A DNA stretch of 64,000 nucleotides from Gammaproteobacteria bacterium (GCA_021773355.1 JAJFKE010000011.1:310001-374000); one strand, 5' to 3'; shown: positions 46,180 through 56,023, counted from the stretch's first letter. Numbers and translations: made by a program. Notes: generated from the letters alone by a model not told the origin.

Positions 46180-47310
46180 TTATCCAGCAAACTGTAGCAA
46201 TACACCGGCGGCAACTGCCGAACCAATTACGCCGGCTACATTTGGACCCATGGCGTGCATCAATAAGAAATTATTCGGGTTCGCTTCCATACCAACCTTA
46301 TTGGCAACTCGTGCCGCCATTGGTACCGCTGAAACACCCGCTGCGCCAATTAGAGGATTAATTTTTTGTACGGAAAACACATTCATCAGTTTCGCCATTA
46401 GTACACCGGCGGCGGTTCCTATGGAAAATGCCACCATGCCCAATGCCAGTATACCCAATGTACTACTTACCAAGAATTGATCGGCGCCAAGTTTGGAACC
46501 CACGGACAAACCGAGCAAGATTGTTACAATATTGATTAGCGCATTCTGAGCGGTGTCGGAAAGACGCGTTACTACACCACACTCCTTCATCAAATTTCCA
46601 AAACAAAACATACCAAGCAGGGGTGCAGCGCTGGGCACTAACATGGCGACTAATATCAGTAACAACAACGGAAAAACGATCTTTTCGGTTTGAGACACTT
46701 CGCGTAATTGAGTCATGCTGATTTCGCGCTCAGCCTGAGTTGTGAGAGCACGCATAATAGGTGGTTGAATCAAGGGAACCAATGCCATATAAGAATAAGC
46801 AGCAACAGCGATCGCTCCAAGAATTTCAGGCGCAAGAATGCCTGCGACATAAATTGCCGTTGGTCCATCGGCACCACCGATAATTCCAATCGCCGCAGCC
46901 TGTTTGACGGTGAAATCAAATAGGCCAATGTCTGTAAGAAACAAGGCGCCTAATAAGGTTGAAAAAATCCCGAATTGAGCAGCAGCTCCTAACAGAAGTG
47001 TTTTCGGATTTGCTAACAAAGGGCCAAAATCCGTCATCGCTCCCACGCCCATAAATATCAGCAATGGAAATATGCCGGTTTCCAAACCCATAACGTAAAA
47101 TTGATGGAGAATGCCATCCCCCACCGCAATGTCGACACCCGGAATGTTTGAAAGAATCCCACCAAAGCCGATGGGGATTAGCAGCAGAGGCTCAAAGCCT
47201 TTCTTAATAGCGAGGTATAGTAAAAGTAAACCGATAATGATCATCGAAAACTGTGGCAAGGTAATTTGCATGATGCCGGTGGTTTGCCACAGTTCTATCA
47301 GTCGACTCAT
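46180..47310 (-). CDS. oadB: Sodium-ion-translocating oxaloacetate decarboxylase, beta subunit
   Basis: 376 aa with about nine or ten TM segments. The Na+ channel Asp region is in [16 protein letters not shown]..., with [21 protein letters not shown] and [22 protein letters not shown], signatures of the beta subunit of biotin-dependent Na+ pumps. It decarboxylates carboxybiotin while pumping Na+ outward. Last gene of oadGAB, 63 bp after oadA. Confidence 0.93.
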   Translation of the reverse strand: MSRLIELWQTTGIMQITLPQFSMIIIGLLLLYLAIKKGFEPLLLIPIGFGGILSNIPGVDIAVGDGILHQFYVMGLETGIFPLLIFMGVGAMTDFGPLLANPKTLLLGAAAQFGIFSTLLGALFLTDIGLFDFTVKQAAAIGIIGGADGPTAIYVAGILAPEILGAIAVAAYSYMALVPLIQPPIMRALTTQAEREISMTQLREVSQTEKIVFPLLLLILVAMLVPSAAPLLGMFCFGNLMKECGVVTRLSDTAQNALINIVTILLGLSVGSKLGADQFLVSSTLGILALGMVAFSIGTAAGVLMAKLMNVFSVQKINPLIGAAGVSAVPMAARVANKVGMEANPNNFLLMHAMGPNVAGVIGSAVAAGVLLQFAG

Positions 47311-47372
47311 CTATTCTTCTCTTGTTTTTATCTTCGCTAATTAATATTTAACCGGCAAATTCAGGATTTCAG

Positions 47373-49154
47373 TTAAGCCAGAGACAACATGGTCTCGCCC
47401 ACCTTTACTGCATCACCCGCTTTTATGGAAATGGAGGTAACCTGGCCACCACGGGGTGAACGAATTTCGGTTTCCATTTTCATCGCCTCCAGTATCAAGA
47501 TCACATCGCCTTCAGTCACAGTGTCCCCTATAGCAACACACACCTTAAAAACGTTCCCTGACAGCGGAGCTGGAACGGGCGAGCCGCTGCCGCTAGCCGC
47601 CGCCACAGGGGCAGGAGCTGCCGCGGCTGTACTGACGTCGCTGAGTTGCGAGATATCGCCGCCTTCCGATACCTTAACAACGTAGGCCTTACCTTCAACT
47701 TCTACAGTGTAAACACCGGGCGTCGCGGCTGGTGCCGACTCAGTAGCAGTGCTTGCTTGTAACCAGGGTAAGGGTTCAAAGGCGTCAGGATTATCGCGAT
47801 TCTTTAAAAATTTTAATCCAGCCTGCGGAAATAATGCATAGGTCAGAGTGTCATCTATTTCGTTAACTAAGTTAATACCCTCATCCTTCGCGATTTTTAG
47901 CAGCTCACTCTTCAGCTTGTCGAACTCAGGCTCAAGTAAATCTGCTGGTCGACAGCTTATGGCTTCCGCTCCGTTGAGCACCTTGGCTTGCAACTCTGCA
48001 TTGACTGGGGCTGGAGTAGCTCCATATTCACCCTTCAACACGCCTTCCGTTTCCTTGGTTATGGTCTTATAGCGCTCGCCAACTAAAACATTTAGAACTG
48101 CCTGAGTACCTACAATTTGGGAGGTTGGCGTAACTAGAGGGATGAAACCCAGGTCTTCCCGTACCTTGGGAATTTCTTCCAGCACAGCATCAATCTTGTC
48201 CGTCGCATTCTGTTCACGCAATTGGTTTTCCAAGTTGGTTAACATGCCACCGGGAACCTGGGCTACAAGAATTCGTGAATCGATACCGCGCAGTGATCCT
48301 TCAAAATTCGCATATTTCTTACGAATTTCTCGAAAATAGCTCGCTATTTCTTCTAGTAATTCAATATCCAGGCCGGTGCTACGTTCCGTCTTGTCCAAGA
48401 TTGAGACTAGGGATTCAGTCGGCGAATGGCCGTAGGTCATACTCATTGATGAAATGGCGGTGTCTACATTGTCTATTCCTGCCTCTACCGCTTTTAAGTA
48501 GGTTGCTGTTGAGAGACCAGTTGTCGCATGGCACTGCATATGAATAGGTATTTCGACTGTCTCTTTCAATTTACTGATCAGTTCAAAGGCCACGTAGGGC
48601 TTAAGCAATCCGGCCATGTCTTTGATGCATAGAGAATCAGCGCCCATACTTTCTATCTGGCGAGCCATATCCAACCAGCTATCAATAGTGTAAACCGGAC
48701 TGATGGTATACGACATGGTGCCCTGGGCATGCTTGTCTTGCTTGCGCACCGCTTTGATAGCGGTTTCCAGATTGCGCATATCATTCATGGCGTCGAATAC
48801 ACGAAACACATCCACGCCGTTAACCGCTGCGCGCTCGACAAATTTTTCAACCAGATCGTCAGCGTAGTGGCGATAGCCCAGAATATTCTGTCCTCTGAAC
48901 AGCATTTGTTGAGGAGTGTTAGGCATTGCCTGTTTGAATAAGCGAATACGCTCCCAGGGGTCCTCACCAACGAAGCGGATACAGGCGTCAAACGTGGCCC
49001 CGCCCCATGATTCCAGCGACCAAAATCCCACCTGGTCCAATTTCTCGGCAATCGGCAACATATCATCTATCCGCATGCGTGTTGCAAGCAGCGACTGATG
49101 GGCGTCTCTTAAGACAACGTCTGTTATTCCAAGGCGGTTCTTGATTTCTGTCAT
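47373..49154 (-). CDS. oadA: Oxaloacetate decarboxylase alpha subunit (biotin carrier)
   Basis: 593 aa. N-terminal carboxyltransferase TIM barrel ([59 protein letters not shown]: metal-binding Asp and His residues), a conserved carboxylase domain ([14 protein letters not shown]), a flexible Ala/Pro-rich linker (about 500-525), and a biotinyl domain with Lys in [11 protein letters not shown]. Transfers CO2 from oxaloacetate to biotin. 51 bp after oadG. Confidence 0.94.
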   Translation of the reverse strand: MTEIKNRLGITDVVLRDAHQSLLATRMRIDDMLPIAEKLDQVGFWSLESWGGATFDACIRFVGEDPWERIRLFKQAMPNTPQQMLFRGQNILGYRHYADDLVEKFVERAAVNGVDVFRVFDAMNDMRNLETAIKAVRKQDKHAQGTMSYTISPVYTIDSWLDMARQIESMGADSLCIKDMAGLLKPYVAFELISKLKETVEIPIHMQCHATTGLSTATYLKAVEAGIDNVDTAISSMSMTYGHSPTESLVSILDKTERSTGLDIELLEEIASYFREIRKKYANFEGSLRGIDSRILVAQVPGGMLTNLENQLREQNATDKIDAVLEEIPKVREDLGFIPLVTPTSQIVGTQAVLNVLVGERYKTITKETEGVLKGEYGATPAPVNAELQAKVLNGAEAISCRPADLLEPEFDKLKSELLKIAKDEGINLVNEIDDTLTYALFPQAGLKFLKNRDNPDAFEPLPWLQASTATESAPAATPGVYTVEVEGKAYVVKVSEGGDISQLSDVSTAAAAPAPVAAASGSGSPVPAPLSGNVFKVCVAIGDTVTEGDVILILEAMKMETEIRSPRGGQVTSISIKAGDAVKVGETMLSLA

Positions 49155-49205
49155 ATCACAAACTCATTGCTATATATTCAAAGGATTGGGCAGGCCAGCA
49201 GTCGC

Positions 49206-49448
49206 TCACTTATTATTATGTCTATGCTGTGCAATTGCGGCGCTAATTATGGCTACTAAACGCCCTTTATCGGTGGCATTAGAATTCTGTGTCACCGTAT
49301 CTACAGAGCCAGAAGACATTTCCGGCTCAAACCTCAGTATCAAGGAAGACATGGCCTTGGTGGCAAAAACCAATAACGCTAGAAACACAAAAACAGTGCC
49401 CATGCCAAAAACAGCAAGTTCAATTCCCTGATCGATCAAATTGTCCAT
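49206..49448 (-). CDS. oadG: Oxaloacetate decarboxylase gamma subunit
   Basis: 80 aa from ATG 49448 (MDNLIDQGIEL); the frame to 49484 adds a non-homologous start. One TM helix (VFGMGTVFVFLALLVFATKA) and a charged C-terminus ending in AIAQHRHNNK, whose His residues match the Zn-binding tail of OadG. It holds alpha and beta together. Confidence 0.88.
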   Translation of the reverse strand: MDNLIDQGIELAVFGMGTVFVFLALLVFATKAMSSLILRFEPEMSSGSVDTVTQNSNATDKGRLVAIISAAIAQHRHNNK

Positions 49449-49569
49449 TTCAGCATCCAACAAAACGAGCGAGAGCCGAATCATACTAAAGGAAGCTGTC
49501 AGAATCTAACCAATCGTGTTTAAGGGCCTGAATTTTGGCAGGATTAGGTGAAGTGCGCCGCAATTAAGA

Positions 49570-50970
49570 CTACGGTTCCATTGTTTTGACAGAGGTACCC
49601 TCGGCTAGACGATATTTCAATATGCCATTAGCTTGCTGTGGCTGACCCTCAACCAACTTGGGGCGAAACTTCAACTTATTCAGTTTCTCCAAAAGGCGCC
49701 GTTCCTGAGGACGAAAGTCGAGAAAATGCGTTAGTAGTTCAGCTTGTTCAATCATGCTGACGGTACTGGTATAGCGATGACTGTACCAGTTTGACACTTT
49801 GTTTACGCCAGCAAGGCTGAAGGAGAACAGGGCAAAATTTGAATCTAGTTCTTCGCCCTGGTCCTGAGCCACAAAATCGCCTACGGGGCTACTCACATTG
49901 GGCAGCGCTGTCGACCATTCTCTGAATGACAAATACGGATCACTACCCTCCTCAGCGATTTCCACAGCGCTGCGACGAGCTAGTACAGCCTGTTCTACTG
50001 TTGGATAAAACTCAGCCTCTGGGAGTATTAAGGGTTGGCTAAATAACTCGTCGATTAGAGCCGGGTCGACGCCGGCTGAGAGCATACCCTGATAAGCCAG
50101 TTGATAGGTTGCTATAGCGGTTTCTGGTTGATCATAGAGAATTTGCCAATCTGCTAGATACAGATCGCTCATGGCCATGCCTTCGAGATTCACGGCCTGC
50201 TCCACCTCGTAAATGGCATGTAGGTTATTTAACAGAGCTAAACCCGTGAAGTAGAAAGTTTCGTTGACGGCCGATCGATCACGGAGAATGTCTGAACCAG
50301 GGGCTAATTCTCTCAAGGAGTAACCGGTGCTGCCTCCTTCCCAAAGTGCGACTGTCTGTAGATGAAATTGTTTAAGCTGCTCATAGATTATAGGCGGCAA
50401 TCTGGGGTCAGTTGCTCCCCAGATCGTTCCTGCGACCCCCAGCGCGAGCCATCGAATCTGCGCCGATTGACGAAAGTGGTAGCCCTGCCAACTGCGCCCA
50501 TCTTCGACTAAAGCGCGCAAATGAATTCGGGACAGTTGCAACAAATCTTCGACTAGGGCTTCGTCAATTATTTTGCTTTTTTCAGTATATAGCCATAGCA
50601 AGTGCTGCATGTGCTGGCGGGCACTTTCCCAATCTCCCCGATTGGCAAAATTATCGATCTTCTTACTAAGCAATGGTCTCTGAAAGGCCGTGTACAAACC
50701 ATCCTCTATCCGGGTAATTTGCATAGCCCGATCTAACAAGGCATGCGCTTCATCAAATTGATTCAAATCGATCAGCCGGTCTGCCAATTGTTCTATTGGC
50801 TCGATAAGTCTGGCATCCATCGGGCCCACCGCATCCTGCAAATCACTTAACAAGGCACGTGAGAGTTGCAGCTCATCCAGGGACTTAAGCGAAGGCTGCT
50901 CCTGCGCCACTAAAACACTGGCTGAAGCGAACCAGCATATAGCTAAAAATACTGTAACAAGCCTGTTCAT
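49570..50970 (-). CDS. Exported TPR-like protein of unknown function
   Basis: 466 aa from ATG 50970, which yields a signal peptide (MNRLVTVFLAICWFASASVLVAQ). Helical repeats resembling TPRs, e.g. LNQFDEAHALLDRAMQI, ANRGDWESARQHMQHLLWLY and LADWQILYDQPETAIATYQL. Probable periplasmic adaptor. Not recognised further. Divergent from the NIPSNAP gene. Confidence 0.62.
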   Translation of the reverse strand: MNRLVTVFLAICWFASASVLVAQEQPSLKSLDELQLSRALLSDLQDAVGPMDARLIEPIEQLADRLIDLNQFDEAHALLDRAMQITRIEDGLYTAFQRPLLSKKIDNFANRGDWESARQHMQHLLWLYTEKSKIIDEALVEDLLQLSRIHLRALVEDGRSWQGYHFRQSAQIRWLALGVAGTIWGATDPRLPPIIYEQLKQFHLQTVALWEGGSTGYSLRELAPGSDILRDRSAVNETFYFTGLALLNNLHAIYEVEQAVNLEGMAMSDLYLADWQILYDQPETAIATYQLAYQGMLSAGVDPALIDELFSQPLILPEAEFYPTVEQAVLARRSAVEIAEEGSDPYLSFREWSTALPNVSSPVGDFVAQDQGEELDSNFALFSFSLAGVNKVSNWYSHRYTSTVSMIEQAELLTHFLDFRPQERRLLEKLNKLKFRPKLVEGQPQQANGILKYRLAEGTSVKTMEP

Positions 50971-51172
50971 TGCGTTTCTCTGTATTGCTATTCCAGCAAG
51001 GGTCAAAACACGGTATTAATCACAGCAGACCGCTGTAGTAGAGAAATCTGCTCGAACCGCATAAACGCCCGCGCCACAGGCGCCTGCCGAGTTGTAGCGA
51101 GTCGCTATTTGATATTCGCTTGACTATACTTGCTGCAGATTATTACAAAATGACTAAGTTTAGGAGAACAAT

Positions 51173-51601
51173 GTGAGCAAATTTAACAAAACTGTGGGGT
51201 TTTCCCTACTTTCGCTGATAATCGGCCTGAGTGCCGGTATCCTAGCTAGTTCGGCTGCACAGGAAAATAGCAAGGTTTTTGAACTGAGAACCTATACCGC
51301 AACGCCGGGAAATCTCGATAATTTGCATGCCAGGTTTCGCGACCACACAATCCGAATATTCGATAATCACGGCATGAAGGTAGTTGGTTTTTGGACACCT
51401 ACAAACGAAGAAGACGCTGACGACACACTTATTTATGTGCTGGAGCATGCCAGCCAGGAAGCTGCGAACGCATCCTGGAGAGCGTTTGCCCAAGATCCTG
51501 AATGGAAATTAGTTTCCGATGCATCAAATGCTAATGGTCCAATATTGGCCGGGGTTGAGAGACGTTATATGGCCGCGACTGATTACTCGCCACTGCAATA
51601 A
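51173..51601 (+). CDS. NIPSNAP family protein with signal peptide
   Basis: 142 aa, GTG start with AGGAG upstream. Signal peptide MSKFNKTVGFSLLSLIIGLS..ASSAAQ. The NIPSNAP ferredoxin-like fold follows: KVFELRTYTATPGNLDNLHA, FRDHTIRIFDNHGMKVVGFW, YVLEHASQEAANASWRAFA. Function unknown. Divergent from the TPR gene and facing the small membrane gene cassette. Confidence 0.85.
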   Translation: MSKFNKTVGFSLLSLIIGLSAGILASSAAQENSKVFELRTYTATPGNLDNLHARFRDHTIRIFDNHGMKVVGFWTPTNEEDADDTLIYVLEHASQEAANASWRAFAQDPEWKLVSDASNANGPILAGVERRYMAATDYSPLQ

Positions 51602-51731
51602 TGATGCGCCGCTTGAAATAGCACAAGCAAGCCATACACAAAAGCACAATAAATTTAAGGGGGACAGTTTTGAGAAAAGCGCTCCCCTCTTTTATTTGCT
51701 TCAACTTGAAAATCTGGGTCTTTCCGGCACT

Positions 51732-51881
51732 TTATCCATAAGCCATCCGCAACAGATCGCGGACACTTTCGATCTGAATTGACCAATAAACCACAAAGAA
51801 AATTAGTATTGCTACTGAAATCGTAACGGCGGCAGACTGCAGATCACGAATACCTGCTGCGCCGCTTTCTTCATCGTCCAT
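51732..51881 (-). CDS. Single-TM microprotein of membrane cassette A
   Basis: 49 aa, below usual gene-calling limits. ATG 51881 with GGAGAG 4-9 nt upstream. Acidic N-terminus (MDDEESGAAG), one TM (AAVTISVAILIFFVVYW) and a C-terminus ESVRDLLRMAYG. It aligns without gaps over 36 residues to the 56-aa microprotein of cassette B (shared AAV, YW, S, LL, AYG). 56 bp after the preceding membrane gene. No known family recognised; likely a small subunit. Confidence 0.7.
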   Translation of the reverse strand: MDDEESGAAGIRDLQSAAVTISVAILIFFVVYWSIQIESVRDLLRMAYG

Positions 51882-51937
51882 AGCTCTCTCCGTTTTCTTA
51901 AAATAATTACCACATGAGGTATCTAAACTGGATTTGG

Positions 51938-52534
51938 CTAACTACCCGCAAAGCCAATCCAGCGACCAGTTGCGGCTACCGTAAGCCATAACAACATGGA
52001 AGAAACCGCTATAAGTCTAAGTACCAATGGATGTATTTCATCCAGTGGATGTCGCAACAGGGGTCGTCGAATAAAGAAGACAAAGAAGATCCCCGTCGCT
52101 AAAGCCAACATCTTGTACCAGAACACTGGAAGCCAATAAATTTTACCCGCTACACCGCAGGCCATGAAAACGCCGGTGCTCAAAACAACAATCAGTCCAA
52201 TTACAAATACTTTATGTGTCCTATCCAAGATATCCCTGGCGGGAACATCAACGAATAGCCATCCGAGCAAGCGCGCATCACTTACTATCACCGCCCCACC
52301 CAGCAGCGCCATCGCCAATAGATGAAACGCTTCAACAATGGCAAACGCGGCACCCCAAGTTTTACCGATAACACCGAATGGAGTGGTTTCCAGCCATAGG
52401 AAAAATTCATACAACTTTAACCAGGTGTCATGGCGTAAATCTGTAAACGAAAAGATCATTAGCAAAGCCAATAAAACACCCACCGTGATTGTTTTACTAT
52501 AGGTAACAGTGCTTGCTGATGCGGGGTTTGACAT
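51938..52534 (-). CDS. Membrane protein 2 of cassette A (DUF6644-like)
   Basis: 198 aa from ATG 52534 (MSNPASAS; GAGGG 9 nt upstream; the longer frame starts at 52585). One N-terminal TM then four more. Motifs: IVEAFH, SDARLLGWLF, DVPARDIL, VFWYKMLAL and AATGRWIGF. 53% or so identical by eye to 53562-54179 in the last third. I believe this corresponds to an uncharacterised DUF family (DUF6644) but cannot verify it. The conserved intramembrane charges E, H, D, R, K suggest ion or cofactor handling. Confidence 0.7.
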   Translation of the reverse strand: MSNPASASTVTYSKTITVGVLLALLMIFSFTDLRHDTWLKLYEFFLWLETTPFGVIGKTWGAAFAIVEAFHLLAMALLGGAVIVSDARLLGWLFVDVPARDILDRTHKVFVIGLIVVLSTGVFMACGVAGKIYWLPVFWYKMLALATGIFFVFFIRRPLLRHPLDEIHPLVLRLIAVSSMLLWLTVAATGRWIGFAGS

Positions 52535-52591
52535 GGGCGATACCCTCAAATTATTGCATCGATGTTTCGATTCAGAATCTTCCATCGATGG

Positions 52592-53167
52592 TTAATATCT
52601 AGTTTGACCGGCTATACAACCTGACAGAAATTGAGAAAAACTATTTGGGTCGGTGTACTCGCAATCAAACCAATCGTAGGCGATAAATCGTCCGCAGATG
52701 ACTACTAGTGACCAAAACCCTAGAGACAGAGCTGCACCCATGCGAATTCTTTTCGGTGCTTTTGCGTTATTATCCCAACTGGCGACAGATTCGTTCATGC
52801 GTTTATGAAATAGATAGGCATTAACTGCACAGGCAACTAAAAGCGCCATCTTCAATCGAAACCAGACACTTTGTGAGCTACGCACTGGAACGGCGTAGAA
52901 AAGCAGAATACCCGTGATAAACATAACAGTGAAACCGACTAACATTGGAGCGTTCAAACGTTGCGCTATATTACTGGCAGGAATATTTGGAAGCGCATAC
53001 CCCAGCATTCTCAGATCGATCATAAATAACATGCCCAGACATACTATAAGAGTCAATACGTGTATGGATTCAACCCAGTTATACATATAGTAAGACTCAT
53101 GCAGCAGCGTGCTCCAAGCAGAGTCATCTAGCCATATAGCGAAGTCATAGACCAATTCGTTAAGCAT
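52592..53167 (-). CDS. Membrane protein 1 of cassette A (DUF6644-like)
   Basis: 191 aa from ATG 53167 with GGAG 9 nt upstream; aligned with the cassette B homologue, whose start is MINELLLQF. Four TMs. Conserved: WVESIH (H36), MIDLRMLGYAL (D51, R53), NIPASNIA, VWFRLKMALL (K106), CGRFIAYDWFDC (R160). The C-terminal DWFDC.. tail is shared with cassette B only. Related in sequence to membrane protein 2, so the pair arose by duplication. Function unknown. Confidence 0.7.
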   Translation of the reverse strand: MLNELVYDFAIWLDDSAWSTLLHESYYMYNWVESIHVLTLIVCLGMLFMIDLRMLGYALPNIPASNIAQRLNAPMLVGFTVMFITGILLFYAVPVRSSQSVWFRLKMALLVACAVNAYLFHKRMNESVASWDNNAKAPKRIRMGAALSLGFWSLVVICGRFIAYDWFDCEYTDPNSFSQFLSGCIAGQTRY

Positions 53168-53222
53168 TGAACTCGGCTCCAAATAATTCAATCTCCATGC
53201 CTGGAACTGACTATAAAGCTTG

Positions 53223-53327
53223 TTGAGATCAATATATTGAGATCGATCAATTATTAGATATTAGATCGAATTTTTCTGAAGAATGAGAGGGAGCGATATT
53301 AGTACCGGATCACGGACCGGGTCGCGG
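53223..53327. repeat. Repeats ahead of cassette A
   Basis: TTGAGATC occurs at 53223-53230 and 53237-53244 (14 bp apart), followed by an AGAT-rich run. At 53304-53327 a 12-bp unit is repeated in tandem (ACCGGATCACGG, ACCGGGTCGCGG; two transitions). The gap lies between the cassette B microprotein and cassette A, so it may be a promoter/operator, perhaps of the AraC-type regulator. Confidence 0.4.
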
Positions 53328-53357
53328 AATAGAGAACCAGATCGGATAAAATGAGAG

Positions 53358-53528
53358 CTAAAAGACCAGAGGATTGTTAAAAAACTTAAAGGAACCATAG
53401 GCTAATTCCAATAACTCGACCGTGGACTGCCCTTCTCCTATCCAATAAAACAATAATGCACCGAGTATAATTACACCAGAGCCGACTGCGGCGATCTGCT
53501 TATCATCCCATTTGTTACTCTCGTTCAT
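53358..53528 (-). CDS. Single-TM microprotein of membrane cassette B
   Basis: 56 aa from ATG 53528 (GGGGGT upstream). Polar N-terminus (MNESNKWDDKQ), one TM (AAVGSGVIILGALLFYW), then STVELLELAYG and an extra hydrophobic tail ending NNPLVF. It aligns to the cassette A microprotein over 36 residues without a gap. 33 bp after the preceding gene. Both cassettes end in such a gene, which argues that it is a genuine subunit. Confidence 0.7.
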   Translation of the reverse strand: MNESNKWDDKQIAAVGSGVIILGALLFYWIGEGQSTVELLELAYGSFKFFNNPLVF

Positions 53529-53561
53529 TGATTACCCCCAGTGCAGCAAATTATTAATAGT

Positions 53562-54179
53562 CTAACTAAAACCAATCCAACGACCTGTCGCAGCCACTGT
53601 AAACCAAATCAAAATTGATGTAACGGCCAGTAGTCGCAATATCCATGGATTGATTTCAGAATGTGGACGGCTACTCAAGAGCGGTTGTTTAATAAATATC
53701 ATAAAACAGGAACCCGTCAACAGGGTTAACATCTTGATCCAGAAGACTTCCATGTAATAGACTTTATCGGCAACACCCGCGGCGCAGAAAATCCCCGTAG
53801 CAATAGCACATACCAAACTAACCTTAAAACATTTAAACGTCCCAGCGGTTATGATTTCAGACGGAATATCTCGAAATAAGACTCCAAGCAACCTTAAGTC
53901 TGTCGCTAAAATTGTTCCCCCAATTACTGCCATTGAGATTAAATGGCCCGCCTCAACTGTCGCATATACGGAACCGTAGGTTGTACCGAGGTAGCCAAGC
54001 CAGGATGAATTCTTCAGCCATTCGAAATAGGGCAGCAGTCCAGGATAAATAGATGCCCGAACTTCGAGTGCCTCCAACAGAATGACGACTAGCAATATAA
54101 CCGCGAGTCCTACAGTTCTTCTGTTAAGGCTTAGAAATGAAATCACGTTATAACTCCAGAATAATATTTTGTTAAGCAT
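53562..54179 (-). CDS. Membrane protein 2 of cassette B (DUF6644-like)
   Basis: 205 aa. N-terminal TM (RRTVGLAVILLVVILLEA) then four more. Conserved TVEAGH, ATDLRLLGVLF, DIPSEIITA, VFWIKMLTLL and AATGRWIGFS. The last 60 residues match the cassette A counterpart closely (NPWILRLLAVTSIL against HPLVLRLIAVSSML). 43 bp after membrane protein 1. Function unknown. Confidence 0.7.
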   Translation of the reverse strand: MLNKILFWSYNVISFLSLNRRTVGLAVILLVVILLEALEVRASIYPGLLPYFEWLKNSSWLGYLGTTYGSVYATVEAGHLISMAVIGGTILATDLRLLGVLFRDIPSEIITAGTFKCFKVSLVCAIATGIFCAAGVADKVYYMEVFWIKMLTLLTGSCFMIFIKQPLLSSRPHSEINPWILRLLAVTSILIWFTVAATGRWIGFS

Positions 54180-54222
54180 TTTTTCGCAGAGAAAGGGTTA
54201 TGCATGCATTCGTCAGTAAACC

Positions 54223-54795
54223 TTATATTGCGTTCAACTGCTCAACACAACCGGCAGCCCATAACAATGTGGTATTACTAACCTTATCGCAATCCACCCA
54301 GTCGTAAGGAATAAAGCGGCCCATTGCAACAACACCACACCAAAGACAGAGTGAAATGATAGCTCCTGTACGCAAAGGCTTGGGGGCAACCCTATCAGCA
54401 TCCCAACTGCCGTCCGCCGCCCTCATTTTGGCGTTAAATATCCATGCATTTACGAATGCTAATAGCAGTAAAAGCATTTTAATCCTGAACCACAGGCTCT
54501 GAACATTCTCAACTGGCTTTGCATAAACCAATAGTATCCCCGTTATGAACATGATGACAAAGCCCGTAATCATGGGTTTATGTAAGCGATCCGCTATTGT
54601 GGTGGCAGGCACATTGGGTAATACCCAACCCAGCATGCGGAAATCGATAATAAATAGCGAGCCGATACTGATCATCAAGGTAAGGACGTGAGTAGCTTCT
54701 AACCAATTCCAACTATAATAGCCAGAAACCAGCATTTGGCTGTATTGCTGCGCTTCCAACCAATGGGCAAATTGCAATAGTAACTCGTTAATCAC
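54223..54795 (-). CDS. Membrane protein 1 of cassette B (DUF6644-like)
   Basis: 190 aa, four TMs. Conserved WLEATH, IIDFRMLGWVL, NVPATTIADRL, LWFRIKMLLLL and MGRFIPYDWVDC, and a Cys near the end (AAGCVEQ). Roughly 50% identical to the cassette A homologue over the core. First gene of cassette B and closest to the AraC-type regulator. Confidence 0.7.
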   Translation of the reverse strand: MINELLLQFAHWLEAQQYSQMLVSGYYSWNWLEATHVLTLMISIGSLFIIDFRMLGWVLPNVPATTIADRLHKPMITGFVIMFITGILLVYAKPVENVQSLWFRIKMLLLLLAFVNAWIFNAKMRAADGSWDADRVAPKPLRTGAIISLCLWCGVVAMGRFIPYDWVDCDKVSNTTLLWAAGCVEQLNAI

Positions 54796-54925
54796 GCCTT
54801 CGAACCTCGGTTAATTCCAAGCAGGAATATTTCGGTTTTATGAGAAGGCAGAGGATAAACATCCTTAAGCTGAGAGTCCACTTCTATCACTCCCAGGACT
54901 TGAATCGAATGTAGTAGAAGCCGAT

Positions 54926-56023
54926 CTAGTTTTGCGCCTGAATCTCACGTTTTCTGAATTCAGATGGAGTAACACCCTTTATCTGCCGGAAAGCATTGTT
55001 AAATGGCGTGATTGATTGATAACCAACAGACAGCGCTATTGTCAATACAGGTACATTGGGTTTTTCCCTATTCGCCAATGCATTGCTTGCGTCTTCAATA
55101 CGATATTTATGCAACATGGCGTTAAAATTTCTATACCCCAGTTGCTTATGAATGAAGGCGCGCAGTCGGTACTCGGGTAAATTCAGTTTCTTTGCCAACA
55201 TAGAAATAGTTAATCCGGCCTCACGATACAATTTCCCCTCTTGAAATACCTTATTGAAACTTTCAAGATCAAAAGGCGCCGTGTTATCCGGTTCAGCTTC
55301 TTCTGTTAATTCTGCGACTTTCCGTATGACGTTACCTAAGGAGACATAATCGAATCGCATCGCCACCAACAGCATGCCCATGGCTAAGAAAGCAATGGAA
55401 CCTACAATAATTGCCTGCGCTGTGGCATAGGTACTGGAACCTGCTTCTAAGAGAAAATTCTCGACAAACACTACGGCGAATATTAAAGCGCCTTGCACGC
55501 CGATGATAAACCAGCGAAGTATTCTGCGATCATCTACCAGGTCTGCTCTCCATCCTTTGAGAGTCCAATAGATTGCCGAAGCCACAAAGGCCAGCATCAT
55601 CACATCCATGCAGGTACTGAGAAATGCTAATGAGGATGAGGAGGAGGCTTCGCTCGAATACAGAAACAGGCCTGATAGTATCGAGTCAACAATCACCTGA
55701 GTGGCAAAAGCAATTACCAATAACAGTGGGAATTTTTGTTGTTCCTGAAAAATCAAAAAGCAGTAAATCATGAACAATCCAGGAATAGTGTTGGCTCCCA
55801 CCTGAATTATTAACTGCCAACGACTTAGGTCTAATTGGAATTGCGGCTCAATGTGTTGGCCTGCCATGCCATTTAACAAATACAACGATACAAATACTGC
55901 CATTAGGGCAAATACTCGCGCACTGCCTGCCCTGGGCTCCGCTTTTAGATAGCCGGCAGCCAACAGCAAAACGGAAAGCATCGCAATAATTTGTGCGCTA
56001 AACAACAACAGTGGATTTGGCAC
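54926..56023 (-). CDS. Membrane-embedded AraC-family regulator
   Basis: 365 aa, GTG start with CAGGAA upstream. N-terminal ~225 residues form about six to seven TM helices (LLLFSAQIIAMLSVLLLAAG, FALMAVFVSLYLLNGMAG, ...). The C-terminal ~110 residues are an AraC HTH_18 DNA-binding pair (ISMLAKKLNLPEYRLRAFI and VLTIALSVGYQSITPFNNAF). A sensor-regulator without a kinase. It lies 130 bp upstream of cassette B in the same direction and is the natural candidate to control both cassettes. Confidence 0.82.
   Translation of the reverse strand: MPNPLLLFSAQIIAMLSVLLLAAGYLKAEPRAGSARVFALMAVFVSLYLLNGMAGQHIEPQFQLDLSRWQLIIQVGANTIPGLFMIYCFLIFQEQQKFPLLLVIAFATQVIVDSILSGLFLYSSEASSSSSLAFLSTCMDVMMLAFVASAIYWTLKGWRADLVDDRRILRWFIIGVQGALIFAVVFVENFLLEAGSSTYATAQAIIVGSIAFLAMGMLLVAMRFDYVSLGNVIRKVAELTEEAEPDNTAPFDLESFNKVFQEGKLYREAGLTISMLAKKLNLPEYRLRAFIHKQLGYRNFNAMLHKYRIEDASNALANREKPNVPVLTIALSVGYQSITPFNNAFRQIKGVTPSEFRKREIQAQN

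Noticed and set aside
45814..46226. Several open frames of 80-100 aa inside the 45867 element
   Set aside because: They overlap in many frames, are shared with the repeat copy at 56946-57218, and show no protein-like features; they are by-products of a non-coding transposon.
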